A stretch of DNA of 64,000 nt, from NCBI GenBank assembly GCA_963580285.1, contig OY757014.1, positions 20,066,088 to 20,130,087 of the forward strand, written 5' to 3'. The stretch is from Lucinisca nassula. Lineage: Eukaryota > Mollusca > Bivalvia > Lucinida > Lucinidae. The notes below the pieces were generated by a model, which saw nothing but the letters and a program-made list of their open reading frames with translations, was not told the DNA's origin and did not search any database. A program made the translations under genes and the position numbers. Of this stretch, positions 42,988 through 53,424 are shown one piece after another (position 1 is the first letter of the stretch; every line of letters starts with the position of its first letter).

Positions 42988-43195
42988 CATTACAAAAACA
43001 CGCCTATACGAATTCATTGCAAATTTTACCGCCGAAAATCGAAAATTTTAAGATGAAAAACTGTGATATTTTTCCTATTTCTGCTCAAAATATAGCAAAA
43101 ATAAGAAAAATAAGCTTTATTACTGTAAACCCCCGTTTTACTATATAAAAGTGGGATCAAGGGGGTCAAAATTATATAGGCGTGTTATTATGATG
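42988..43195. mobile_element. FB-1 copy lacking the central palindrome
   Basis: Both ends, the ATTTTACCGCCGAAAAT block and the side hairpin are present. The sequence passes from TTTCTGCTCAAAATATAG straight to CAAAAATAAGAAAAATAAG, so nearly the whole palindrome is missing. Confidence 0.9.
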
Positions 43196-43486
43196 GTATA
43201 ATGCGCAGATTGCCTCTGTGTCCATTTGTGTTGATGAGGAGGATAAGCCGAAGTAGGAAGAGAAGGCAACCTAGTTGGGACTGCGGTAATCCCAAGGTGC
43301 TCTGCAGGAGGCCCTGATCCTCTTGGTAGTTCTACTACATTTAATAATGCAGCACGACCACGACCAGGTTCTGAAATGCTACCACAGTTCTGGCCTTTCT
43401 GAACATGACCTTTTGGAGTTGTTATATGACAGCTTGAGAAAACTTGCAGAAGGAATGAGAACGCAGAGTGCGTGGATTTGATGTTA
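43196..43486. other. No gene recognised
   Basis: Nothing recognised. Confidence 0.35.
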
Positions 43487-43769
43487 AATAAGATCGGCTT
43501 GAAGAAATAGATGGGCTACATGATGCTTCCACGCAGAGCTGAACCGACCGCACACGAGTACTGAAAAACCGCTTAGAGGATCTAAGCCTGCCCAGGTAAA
43601 GCGGTACGAGTCGGACCGTCCACGGCATGCTTATAAGCCCTATCGGTTTCATTGGGCGACATGGCGTGAGGCTTCATTTCATCTCAATGTCGGGTAAAAG
43701 TCCCACAAAATTGGAAGCAACGTCTACAAAATGACCTACACATTGTTCACGGGGACGTTAAAACTCCGT
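43487..43769 (+). mobile_element. SINE-A copy, first of a tandem pair
   Basis: TCGGCTTGAAGAAATAGATG to GGGGACGTTAAAACTCCG; no tail before the next copy starts. Confidence 0.9.
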
Positions 43770-44110
43770 GCCCCCCGGCCATCGGGGCTTGAAGAAATAG
43801 ATGGGCTGCATGATGCTTCCACGCAGAGCTGAAACCGACCGCACACGAGTATTGGTAAACCGCTTACAGAAATTAAGCCTGCTCAGGCAAAGCGGTGCGA
43901 GTTGGACCGCCCATGCTTATAAACCCTATTGGTTTCATTGGGCGACAGGGCTTGAGAAGACATTTCAAACTTAGTGTCGGGTAAAAGTCCCACAAAATTG
44001 GAAGCAACGTCTCCAAAATAACCTAAACAGTGTTGATGGGGACGTTAAACCTCAAATCAACCAAACAAAACAAATGTTAAACCTCCAAACAAACAAACAA
44101 ACAAACAAGA
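43770..44110 (+). mobile_element. SINE-A copy, second of a tandem pair
   Basis: GGCCATCGGGGCTTGAAG to GACGTTAAACCTCAAATC. The tail includes a second TGTTAAACCTCC and (AAAC)n. Confidence 0.9.
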
Positions 44111-44172
44111 TCACGAAGGGCAGAGTGAGCGCAGTAAGTGTGTGGTGCGATTTACAAGGTTAGACAAATCGT

Positions 44173-44348
44173 TTGTTTGTTTGTATTGGAGTTTAACGGC
44201 CCAGTCAACACTATTTAGGTCATTTTTGAGCCGGTCAGTTTACCTATCAACACTTTTCTGGGCAGGCTTATACGTAAGCGGTTAACCAGTACAGTGCACA
44301 TTCTTTCGCCAGAAACTGACAACTGCCCTTCTTGAATCAGCGGAAGGG
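44173..44348 (-). mobile_element. SINE-B, 5'-truncated, 12-bp target duplication
   Basis: Only the 3' part of SINE-B (through GAAAGAATGTGCACTGTACT to the TTTG tail). TAGACAAATCGT is identical at 44161-44172 and 44349-44360. A 5' truncation with a perfect duplication is typical of LINE-driven retroposition. Confidence 0.9.
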
Positions 44349-44433
44349 TAGACAAATCGTAGTAAAACTCAAAACTTAGCTGTGACTTGTAAGGTTATAC
44401 GAAGTTACATCCTAGCAGGGGCTTAGTAATGAC

Positions 44434-45067
44434 CATCACGAAAACATGCCTATATAAATTTGAATCCCGTTGATTCCCACTTTTATATAGTAAAACTGGA
44501 GTTTACAGGGGTATATGTAAAAGGTTGACTTTGGAAGCAAAGAATATATATTAGAATGAATACGGGAAACGCGGTTTTATTGAGTTTCTTCATAAACAGC
44601 ACTGTTGACTGCAAGGCTGAATACACCCCACTAGCATCTATTTCAGCAGAATTCGGTTTTCGAATTATTCGCAATGGATTCGATGCATCCAGAGAGATAT
44701 ATATATATATATAATCTGCAGTATGGTGAAGTACGGGGAGACGTTTTACGACCGCCACACGGCACTAAACACCAGCTGCAGTGTCGTAAAATAAATGAAA
44801 AAGGTTAACTTTGGAAGCAAAGAATACATATTAGAATGAAAACCGGAAACTCGGTTTTACTGAGTTAACCTGATTTTTCTTATTTCTGCTCTAAAATATA
44901 GATTGTGGGTACATGTTAGAACGGCCTCGATGACTCGACACTAACGACGATCTACAACCTATGTTTATAGCAGAAATAAGAAAAATGTCGCAATTTTTCA
45001 TCTTAAAATTTATTTTTTTCGGCGGTTAAAATTTACACTGTATTTGTATAGGCGTATTTTCGTAACG
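44434..45067. mobile_element. FB-1 copy containing satellite monomers
   Basis: CATCACGAAAACATGCC left TIR and side hairpin to 44515; satellite segment 44516-44876; then ATTTTTCTTATTTCTGCTCT, a mutated central palindrome (TTAGAACGGCCTCGATG), the TCGGCGGTTAAAATTTACAC block and TATAGGCGTATTTTCGTAAC right TIR. Confidence 0.88.
44516..44876. repeat. Satellite monomers inside FB-1
   Basis: One 288-bp monomer plus 73 bp of the next. GGTTGACTTTGGAAGCAAAG, GGGGAGACGTTTTACGACCG and CACCAGCTGCAGTG correspond in order to the 260-bp satellite at 15210. It contains an (AT)n run at 44698-44713. Confidence 0.8.
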
Positions 45068-45958
45068 ACGTGGAACCAACTTGAGAACTGCGTTTCCTCT
45101 GCATTTCGTCCCGTTATCCCTGCGTTTGTTAAGTTTTAGTAATAGCGTGATAACGCAATGATCGAAACTGCAGAAATGGTAACCTGTGATTAACATTTTT
45201 ATTTGTATGCATTCGAGATAATGAGCTCAGACGAAAATATTTAACTTTGACTTTTTTGAATATTTAATACTTTAATGGCCACAAATGCTAAACTAAACCG
45301 AAAACTTAAGAATATGGTTAAACGTTTAAGCTACATGTATATATGTTCTTCGCAAAGTGGGAATCAGTAAAATTCTAGAATTGCGCAAGGGATTGGGTAT
45401 TAACCCATCGTAAACATCTCTGCGCAAAGTAGGAATTATTTGGACAATGTAAGAATCAAATCAACTTAGAGTTTTTTTTCGATGAAAGGATGCAGTGTCT
45501 TTAATTTTTACCCCCTTTATTCGATATTGGTTTTCGAAAAAAAAAAAAATGATACGAAAATAAGATAAAATGGATTACAAAATATCGAAGAGGTTATTCA
45601 TGTGGGACAATTGTAATCCGCCTATTACCTGTGTCCGATTTTGCATGTAACCGCGCGACAAATTGTATAGAAATTAATAGGGAACGTGAATCTGATTTTA
45701 AATCGATTTGAAAAATACTAGGCTAGATAGCGAAAATACGGTCTTTTCAAAACACACCCGTTTTAAAGACGTCCTTCATATCTCTGATTTTGAAATTCCT
45801 CTCGTAAGCGTTTCTTACGGGTACACAAAATCATTTTTCTAAAAATGTAAGATGTTTACCAATGTACTCGAAAAATGGACTTGTATAACATGCTTATTTA
45901 AATTGTAATAAGGCAAAAGGCGGCCACACTGATCAGACTGTATTGGTGATTCTCTCAC
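45068..45958. other. No gene recognised
   Basis: 45353-45440 has CGCAAAGTGGGAATC and GCGCAAAGTAGGAATT, inverse of CCTACTTTGCGCAG-type motifs at 47105-47225, so a further repeat family is likely. Confidence 0.45.
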
Positions 45959-45989
45959 ATGCACACACACGCACGCACGCACGCTCGCA

Positions 45990-46078
<89 letters not shown>
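45959..46078. repeat. (CA)n / (CACG)n microsatellite
   Basis: CACGCACG units for about 50 bp, then a pure CA run of about 68 bp. Confidence 0.97.
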
Positions 46079-46080
<2 letters not shown>

Positions 46081-46310
46081 ATCTAAGATCCAGCCATCCA
46101 AATTAATGCTATATTGGTATGTGTGTCTTTGGTGGCTAAATTGGCTACAGTCTTTCTTGGTTCTAGAAAGAGCATTTACAGAAGAATAGTTGTGATATTT
46201 TATAAAAAAGCCGCTGACAGGGATGTCAGTAAGGAATGCCACATTGAAGTCGCGCACGCCCATTGATTTGGATCCGTTCTTATGCCTGTACCTACTGTTG
46301 GGAAAAACGT

Positions 46311-46612
46311 TTCTTTGTTTGTTTGTATTGGAGTTAAACGGCCCAGTAAACACTTTCCAGGTTATTGTTGAGCCGGTCAGTTTACCAATCTACACTTTTC
46401 CTGGGAAGGCTTATACGTAAGCGGTTAACCAGTACAGTGCACATTCTTTCGCCAGAAATTGACAACTGCCCTTCTGGAATCGGCGGAAGGGAGAGAATGA
46501 CCGTAGAAAAGATTTCATGATCAATCTCCACGAAAGAATGCTGCCGATCCCGGCAGGTATGGAACCCGCTTCCTCCTGATTACCAGTCAGACGCACATCC
46601 GACCGAGGTACC
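46311..46612 (-). mobile_element. SINE-B copy, full length
   Basis: Minus-strand head CGGTCGGATGTGCGTCTGAC, anticodon-arm-like TGACTGGTAATCAG, B-box-like GCGGGTTCCATACC, body and CAAA tail. AAAACGTT occurs on both outer sides (about 46304 and 46628), a possible short target duplication. Confidence 0.88.
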
Positions 46613-46681
46613 GATGCCGGCGTTCGGTAAAACGTTGCATTTAACTGTTATGTTTGTAAGTTCTAACATTTATTTATAATG

Positions 46682-46875
46682 ATTTGCGGCTCCATGGCCT
46701 AATTGGTACAAGCGCTGACCCTCAATCATTATGTCTCTCATCTTGTCACGATTGAGATGCCAAGTTCTGAAACAGAAGGTCAAGTAGTTTTTTTTTTTGC
46801 TGCAGGGACTCCGGTTTTCCCCCATCTCTGATTAACGATCGGCTCGAAATGAGTGAACTAATCTTGAATAATCCA
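46682..46875 (+). mobile_element. SINE-E copy with tRNA-like head
   Basis: GCGGCTCCATGGCCTAATTG (A-box region), then GAGATGCCAAGTTCTGAAAC, ACTCCGGTTTTCCCCCATCT, GATTAACGATCGGCTCGAAA. Diverged B box. Confidence 0.7.
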
Positions 46876-47232
46876 AAAATAATGATTTGCCTTTCTTCCG
46901 TATTGTAGCAAAATCAACATGTTTCTAGTTGAATTGTAACTTCTAGATTTCTTTACCCGAAATATCTCAAAATGCATGCTCTTAGTCGGTTTTCAAATAT
47001 GATCATTTTTTAAACTTCTCAAGAATTTATAATTAATAATTTAATAATATGATTCATAATAGCAATAGATTACAAGTTAAATACAGAAACAATAATTTTA
47101 TCCTACTTTGTCCCGATTCTCACTTGCGCAGAGACAGTTCCGGAATTGTCTTGCGCAAGGTAGTGGAATTCTCACTTTGCGCAACCATTCCGGAATTGTA
47201 CCGATTAATTCCTACTTTGCGCAGAACATATA

Positions 47233-47577
47233 CAGTCGAACTTAAATGGCTCGTACATCTTTGGGACCTCGAAAATCTGTTCGAGGCAGGGATAGTTCGA
47301 GCCACTGAGGGATACTGCAAGACGGTATACGATATACTTTTGGACATCTTTTCGGTGTTATATAATGAAAATGTATGCTGTGTGCACTCATTAGAATCGG
47401 CTCGTCGAGGCGGTTCTAATGAGTACACAAGGTATAAATTTGCAAGTAAAAAGGCGAAAATCTCTTAAATTTTCCTCACTATTTCTTATGTACAGGATTT
47501 CTCTAGGGGCTCAAACATGGGTTCGACTCAGCCATGGTAAACGAGCCATCAGTGCTCGAGCCATCTAAGCTCTACTG
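47233..47577. mobile_element. Pogo-like element, 345 bp
   Basis: TA on both sides (47231, 47578). TIRs CAGTCGAACTTAAATGGCTCG-type at left and the inverse of CAGTAGAGCTTAGATGGCTC at right. CAGT ends with TA duplication indicate Tc1/mariner-pogo. An FB-1 centre fragment (AATCGGCTCGTCGAGGCGGT, 47369-47450) is nested in it. The 139-aa frame crossing it is not a gene. Confidence 0.85.
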
Positions 47578-47614
47578 TATATAGTAAATGAAATAACTAT
47601 ACAGGCCATTGAAG

Positions 47615-47897
47615 AAATATATGGGCTGCACGATGCTTCCACGCAGAGCTGAATCCGGCCCGCACACTAGTACTGGTAAACGGCTTAGAGGATCTAAGCC
47701 TGTCCAGGAACCGCGGTGGGAGGCGGACCGTCCATGCTAATAAACCCTTTTGGTTTCATTGGGCGACAGGGCTTGAGAAGTCATTTCATCTTAATGTCGG
47801 GTAAAAGTCCCACAAAATTGGAAGCAACGTCTCCCAAATGACCTTTACAGTGTTGACGGGGACGTTAAACCTCAAATGAAACAAACGAACAAAACAA
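47615..47897 (+). mobile_element. SINE-A copy with 10-bp target duplication
   Basis: GCCATTGAAG at 47605-47614 and 47898-47907. The duplication overlaps the SINE head GAAG, so the head start is approximate. Confidence 0.88.
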
Positions 47898-47927
47898 GCC
47901 ATTGAAGGTTCTCAATATTTAGACATA

Positions 47928-48092
47928 CAGTAAAATTCCTATATTAAGACCACCTTTGGGACTGTTCAAAAGTGGTCTTTAAGACACATGGGGCAGACAC
48001 TACAAGGAAACATTAAGTGAAGTCTTTAAAATAAGTTGTTTAAAGCAGAATTAGTTTTAATTTTAGGTGGTCTTAATAGCAGAATTTCACTG
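47928..48092. mobile_element. Pogo-like MITE copy 3, intact ends
   Basis: TA-CAGTAAAATTCCTATATT to TAGCAGAATTTCACTG-TA. TIRs of about 28 bp include TTAAGACCACCT. Same family as 25640 and 26652. Confidence 0.88.
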
Positions 48093-48229
48093 TATATGGT
48101 TGGATTAAGGTCCAGGTGCAAACATTATTTAACTCATAGTTTGTGTAGACCTCGGAACATTACGATGCTAAAGTGGCATCTTCCATACATGTATCTCTAG
48201 AATCAGCATTTTCAAATGAAACTCTTCAA

Positions 48230-48335
48230 TATTTTTCTTATTTCTTGTCCAAATATAGATTGTTTGCGCTCGTTAGAATTGTCTCAATATTAAGGCGGTT
48301 CTTACGAGTACGCATAATCTTTGTTTTTGAGAATT
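48230..48335. mobile_element. FB-1 centre, decayed
   Basis: ATATTTTTCTTATTTCTTGT, GCTCGTTAGAATTGTCTC / AAGGCGGTTCTTACGAGTAC; ends lost. Confidence 0.75.
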
Positions 48336-48940
48336 AATCAGGTGTTACGAGCCAGGCGTAGCAGAAAAGTAAAGCAAACAGGCCTTTTGGAAAAAAATTA
48401 TAATTTTTTACAAACTATTTTTAAACTGTTAAATTTACTTAGCTCTGTTATGAAATCTATTTTCCTTGATCCCACAGAATTCACAGTCCGAAATGAAAAA
48501 TAACGTCCTTTTAACAATCCAACACAGAATTCATAAAAAAGCTTTTCATCAAACTCCAAAGTCTGACAAACAAAAAAAAAACAAAAAAAAAAAAAAAAAA
48601 AAACAAGCCTTTTTATAGACCTTAAGAATTCTCTCGAACATTCCAGAGGGTTGTAGAATAAGATTAGGTAATTTTCTCAATATAATGCTACCCTGAACTC
48701 TCTGGAAGATTCCAAAGTACAAGTTGTCTACCAATATAGGACTCATTTTCCAGAATACTCTTCAACAATATATTAATAGCCTAATTATGTAACCCAATAG
48801 GGTGAAAATGGGGATCAGAGAAATAAATTCTTTTCATAACACATGATAATACTACTACTAATAATAATAATTACAATTATAATAATACTAACAAGAAAAA
48901 TGCCTAATGGCATTATGGACGGTTTTTTTCAGTACGGTTA
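48336..48940. other. No gene recognised
   Basis: AT-rich with an A-rich run at 48577-48603 and (AAT)n near 48850-48890. Confidence 0.4.
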
Positions 48941-49150
48941 GGATGGTGGTGGCATGGGTGGGGTAGGGTGGGGTGTGCTGGTGTGGGGTAGGGTGGGGTG
49001 GGGTGGGATGGGTTAAGAGTCGGCTGGGATGGGGTGGAATTTGTGGTGGGGTGGGGTGTGGGGTGGGATGGGGTGTGGTGGGGTTGTGGGGTGGGGTGGG
49101 CTTGGGTGGGTGGGATGAGTTGAGGTCAGGTAAGGTGGGGAGTGGTGGGA
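48941..49150. repeat. GGGTGGGG-rich tract
   Basis: GGGGTGGGGTGGGATGGG-type units for about 200 bp on the plus strand; strong quadruplex potential. Overlapping frames are repeat translations. Confidence 0.93.
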
Positions 49151-49280
49151 TAGCTCTAGTGGCCACTGATTTTAGCAATTTTGAAAAAGGGTCACCTAAT
49201 GAACATTTCTGTAAAATAATTTTGAAATCGGCCATTATCCCAGGAGGAGATGTCGTTTAAAGAAATTGTTGACGGACATC

Positions 49281-49311
49281 AACTCACCTTGAGCACTTCG
49301 TGCTCAGGTGA
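49281..49311. repeat. Short hairpin CTCACCTTGAGC
   Basis: CTCACCTTGAGCAC / GTGCTCAGGTGAG around TTC, followed by an A-run at 49329-49348. This looks like the 3' end of an interspersed repeat. Confidence 0.7.
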
Positions 49312-49514
49312 GCTAAAGAAAGAACGAAAAAAAAAAAAAAAAAAAAAAGAAAATTCCATGCCTGTGCATGCATGTATGTATTATTACTAGCAACTATCAG
49401 GGGAGGAAGATAATAATTAGTCATATGTGTTTATGGAGAAGCAAGAAAAATAAAGAAAAAAAAAAGAATGAAAAAAGAAAGAAAAAAAAAAAAAGAACAA
49501 AAAAAAAAAAAAAA

Positions 49515-49612
49515 AAATGTCTCCACCGGGGTTTGAACTCACGCCCCTCAGATTCATAGTCAACAATAGGATTCGTAGTCCAGCACTCTATCCACTGCAC
49601 TGGCATTTGAAA
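49515..49612 (-). mobile_element. SINE-F copy, tRNA-like head
   Basis: Minus-strand GTGCAGTGGATAGAGTGCTG (A box) and GTGAGTTCAAACCCC (B box). Another copy is at 57868. AGGTTAACCAAAAGGTAAAC flanks occur at 49615 and 49793. Not called a functional tRNA because it lacks a clean acceptor stem. Confidence 0.65.
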
Positions 49613-50141
49613 AAAGGTTAACCAAAAGGTAAACCTGAAAAACACAAGTTTGAAAAATGACAATTTCCGCCATAATTTTAGTCTTTTGCGCCATTTATGG
49701 ATAATACATGAAAGCGGTACCTCCACTTATGCATCAGTCCTGATATTAAAACAATCTGCTACAGAATAGATGAAAAATATCACTTTGAAAAAAGGTTAAC
49801 CAAAAGGTAAACCTGGGACGACGCCCGCCCGCAGGACGCCCGCCCGCCCGGACATCGCTATTTTAAAGGACGGATTTTTTTTTAAAACCCGTCCAATAAT
49901 AATAATGATAATAATAAATAATAATAAAATAGTTAACTTCATTTTCACTACTATAAAGTGGAGTTCAGAGGGATGCTCAGAACATAGACTTGTTAACCAC
50001 ATGGTATGTATAACATGCAAGCTGATGCTACTATGCTCCTCTTTACATGCAGCGACTACTTTGCATTTTTTTTTTGTAATCTATAGAGTATAGACATTGA
50101 ATGGTGTTTAATACTGCACCACGTTTACAAGTCCGTGTAAT
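49613..50141. other. No gene recognised
   Basis: GCCCGCCCGCAGGACGCCCG-rich stretch at 49811-49850 and (TAA)n at 49895-49928. Confidence 0.45.
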
Positions 50142-50420
50142 CATAACGAAAACACGCCTATACAATACATTGTAAATGTGCCGCCAAAAAGTGATGAAAC
50201 TTTTAAGCTGAAAAATTGTGATATTTTTCTTCTTTCTGTTCAAAACATAGATTATGGGTACACGTTAGAACCGCCTCATCGAGGCGGTTCTAACGAATAC
50301 CCACAAACTATATTTTAGGGCAGAAATAAGAAAAAATAAGGCTTACCCCTGTAAACCCCAGTTTTACTATTATAAAAGTGGGGTTCAAGGGGGTCAAAAT
50401 TATATAGGCATGTTTTCGTA
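50142..50420. mobile_element. FB-1 copy, near complete
   Basis: CATAACGAAAACACGCCTAT left TIR, GTGCCGCCAAAAAGTG block, central palindrome (GGGTACACGTTAGAACCGCC / GGCGGTTCTAACGAATACCC), side hairpin, TATAGGCATGTTTTCGTA right. Confidence 0.92.
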
Positions 50421-50600
50421 AACTCTGTAAACCCTACTTGATAATAAACAAAAACTGGGGTTTACGGCGGTGTACACTTGTTTTTATTATTTTTGTTTAA
50501 AAACACAAGTTGTTGGTACTTGTTTGAACCGCCAAAACCGCTTCATGGAGGCAGTTCTATTGAACACCTTCAATCTATGTTTGGACTATAAACAAGATAA
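50421..50600. mobile_element. FB-1 divergent copy, head-on to previous
   Basis: Side-hairpin-like GTAAACCCTACTTGATAATA ... AAAACTGGGGTTTACGGCGG, then a mutated palindrome TTGTTTGAACCGCCAAAACC / GGAGGCAGTTCTATTGAAC. Confidence 0.7.
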
Positions 50601-51749
50601 GTATCAAAATTTTTATTTAAAAAATTACATGCTTTGGCGATCTGAAGAAAGCACTATATCGCATGATTCTGATAAATTATTCTGTTTTCTGTAAGAAAAT
50701 CTTGTTCAATCATGTACTGGCCAATTAAATGTGTATTTTTTACGAAACCAATTTCGAATTAACAAAAGAAAAATACGGATAGGATCAACCGTCATTTCCT
50801 TTAATAACCCCTTTAAAATGAAACGTTTTATAACTCACACTTATTGATGAATAAAAATCTTTTTTGTGTGCAAATTTGACAAAAGAAACAAAAGTATAAA
50901 GAACAAGTAAAAAAATAAATCCATTCAATACAAGAATGAGGAAGGGAATTTCTTTAACAGGTATGCTGTTGTGTAGTCAGATATTTATTTATTTATTCAT
51001 ATGGGGAGTTAATCAGAGGTTTTACGGGCGAAAATTTCGTTCTACCCCGACGCGTCAGCGGAGCCGTAAAACGTAATTTGCGACTGTAAAACCGACGATT
51101 TACCTCCCCAAATTACAATTTTCAACAAAGTGATCTCCATTCTAATGTACTTATTCAGTGGTTTTGTTAATAATTGTACGATTCGGTTCAAAATGGCAAG
51201 CATTGTGAGCTGCATAAAACAAATGCCAGCAAATGAAAAGTGACGTCACGTGATGACGCCGGGTTTCCGACAAAGTATTGCAGAATATACTGTCGCAAAT
51301 TTTTTTATTATCCAGTCAGACGTCGCATTACATACGCATATGAAGTTCATAAGATTTAATTTAATTTTTTATTTAGAATTCCGACTCTCTTGAACCCCAC
51401 TCTTATATATAAAAAACTTGGATTTACAGGGTTAATTTTTTTCTGCTCACCCTCGAAATTTCCAGTTCAAGTACTAAAATATCACATATAGTACCCAATT
51501 TCTGTCAAATGGGCTAACGCGGGAGTATAGCAGACAGATCCTCATACAGTTCTAGAACAGATTGTGGCGGTTCAAATGTTCGACATGCTTCAACAACAAC
51601 GTGTGTATCGGCGTCAATATTTTTGGGTCAAGTGTTTGTCAATCCATCCAAAGTCGTTTGTCAGTCGATCCAAGGTTATATATACAGTGCTGATTATACT
51701 GATGATGTCTAGGTTACCTTTAATCGCCAAACTAAAGAGTTCAATGGAA
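50601..51749. other. No gene recognised; FB-1 scrap
   Basis: 51385-51440 holds TCTTGAACCCCACTCTTATA / TTGGATTTACAGGG, an FB-1 side hairpin. The rest is AT-rich without coding signal. Confidence 0.5.
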
Positions 51750-52050
51750 TTTGTTTGTTTGTTTGAGTTGAGGTTTTACGTCCCCGTCAACACTATTAAG
51801 GTCATTTTGGAGAAGTTGCTTCCGATTTTGTGGAAATTTCATCCGACATTGAGATGAAATGACATCTCAAGCCCTACCGCCCATACAAACCGGTAGGGTT
51901 TAAGGAGCGGTCAGACCCGCATCACTTTTCCTAAGCAGGCTTAGACCTAAGCTGTTTAGCAGTATTCAAGTTCGGTCGGTTTCAGCTCTGCGTGGAAGTA
52001 CCGTGCAGCCCAATCTATTTCTTAAGGCCCCGATTGGCGGGGCCGAGACG
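51750..52050 (-). mobile_element. SINE-A copy with 8-bp target duplication
   Basis: Full-length minus copy. CAATGGAA at 51742-51749 and 52051-52058. Confidence 0.85.
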
Positions 52051-52157
52051 CAATGGAAGGTAAGGGCCCGCAAATACCGGTTACTATATTCATTATTGAA
52101 CTGGGTAATCCATGCACATGTCAACATGTACCTAAAGTCCAAAAGTGGGACACTAGC

Positions 52158-52195
52158 AAACAATATAGACCCTGATCAGGGTCTATATTGTTTGA
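52158..52195. repeat. Perfect palindrome, short cassette version
   Basis: AAACAATATAGACCCTGATC continues directly into its own inverse with no spacer; a collapsed form of the palindromic cassette without the CAGACGCC centre. Confidence 0.85.
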
Positions 52196-52479
52196 TTTCA
52201 GTACAGGAAACTGTGGTATAAGCGCCGGTTCAGGACAGTTTTTCCAGCCAGCACTCAAACACAGTCGATCCAGCTGTGCTGTTAGTGCTTTATATTGGCC
52301 GACTTTACCTGGAGCCAAGGGCTAGTTTTGGCTGTTTACCTATATCACGCCTACGGCAAGGGTCAAAGTTAGGCAAATCCATAAACAGCCAATCAAAAAC
52401 AAGGACTGCTACCTCCATTTTAAAGAGTGGCCATGAGTGCGCATGCTTGGAAAACCGGACTTGCCATTCCTCAAGGCAC

Positions 52480-52600
52480 GGTATCATTGGCGGTATTCGA
52501 CTGGTGATTTCGTGGTCCACGAACTGAAGCGTGGAGCACGTTTTGTGTTCGACTGGGAGATTCGTGAAATTTCGAACAATTTCGTGGAGCACAACGACCA
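52480..52600. repeat. Repeat with CGGTATTCGACTGG end
   Basis: GGCGGTATTCGACTGGTGAT and GTGGAGCACG recur in inverse form at 58225-58305 (GTCGAATACCGTC, CGTGCTCCACG). Element ends not defined. Confidence 0.5.
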
Positions 52601-52689
52601 CGTTTGAAAAAGAGCGTGAAATCAGTCACGTGACTCAATTAATATGACTGAACATAGAAAAGTATATCGCGTGCCATTTTACTATTTAA

Positions 52690-52785
52690 TAAAATTTCGA
52701 GATATCTATAATTTTACGAGATATCTATAATTTTATAATAAATATCTATAAATCAAATTATATATATCTATAATAAACATTGGAG
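52690..52785. repeat. ATATCTATAA short tandem repeat
   Basis: GAGATATCTATAATTTTA and related units, about 95 bp. Confidence 0.75.
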
Positions 52786-52854
52786 GTCATAAAAATATAA
52801 GTAACTGGCTTATAATATAATGTCATTGATCAAGTAATTTCGCATTGACCTTCG

Positions 52855-53000
52855 GATCGGCCCCTGTGCAGGGAGAACCATCCCCTGTGCAGGTTAAAGA
52901 ACCCTGCCGTAATTACATGATTACTGTGTAGGCTTTCATCCTGCAAAACTGGAGTGTATGCAATGTACACCGTCTGTGTCCCCTCCTGGGGTTAAGGTGA
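52855..53000 (+). mobile_element. SINE-C 3' fragment
   Basis: CCTGTGCAGGTTAAAGAACC, ATGATTACTGTGTAGGCTTT, GTGTATGCAATGTACACC, then a (GAAA)n-like tail near 53010-53024. Confidence 0.75.
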
Positions 53001-53229
53001 AACCGGAAGAAAGAAAGAAAGAAAGGTCCGAGGTCTGCTGCATTGGCCCGAGGCCTCGAGGCAATTTTAGAAAGTAACCATAATAAAAGTTTTATAAACA
53101 AATACGAAACTTAAACTATTTATTGTGCTTGTCATTTGCAGTTAATATGGAGCTAGGACACAGCTCGGATCTATCTGATTATAAATGATTGGCTTGGAGG
53201 TGCCTCTTTGCCTTAATCATAGCTCTCTC

Positions 53230-53385
53230 ACGGCTGTGTTTCGAAACTGGCTAGGGTCACATGTGAGACGCCAACCGGAGGTCGGGTGGTTTTTCTCCGG
53301 GGATGCCGGCTTCGACTTTCGCCAACCTGTGATTAACGATCGGTTAGATATAAGTGAAATAATCTCGACAGAACAAACAAGGCAA
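53230..53385 (+). mobile_element. SINE-E body fragment
   Basis: GGGTCACATGTGAGACGCCA, GGTCGGGTGGTTTTTCTCCG, GATTAACGATCGGTTAGATA, TGAAATAATC. Confidence 0.7.
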
Positions 53386-53424
53386 CGCAAGCGTAGCATC
53401 CCCTCGCAACAGACCACCATTCAT

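Noticed and set aside
47049..47468. 139-aa plus-strand frame
   Set aside because: Crosses the left end of a pogo-like element and a nested FB-1 centre.
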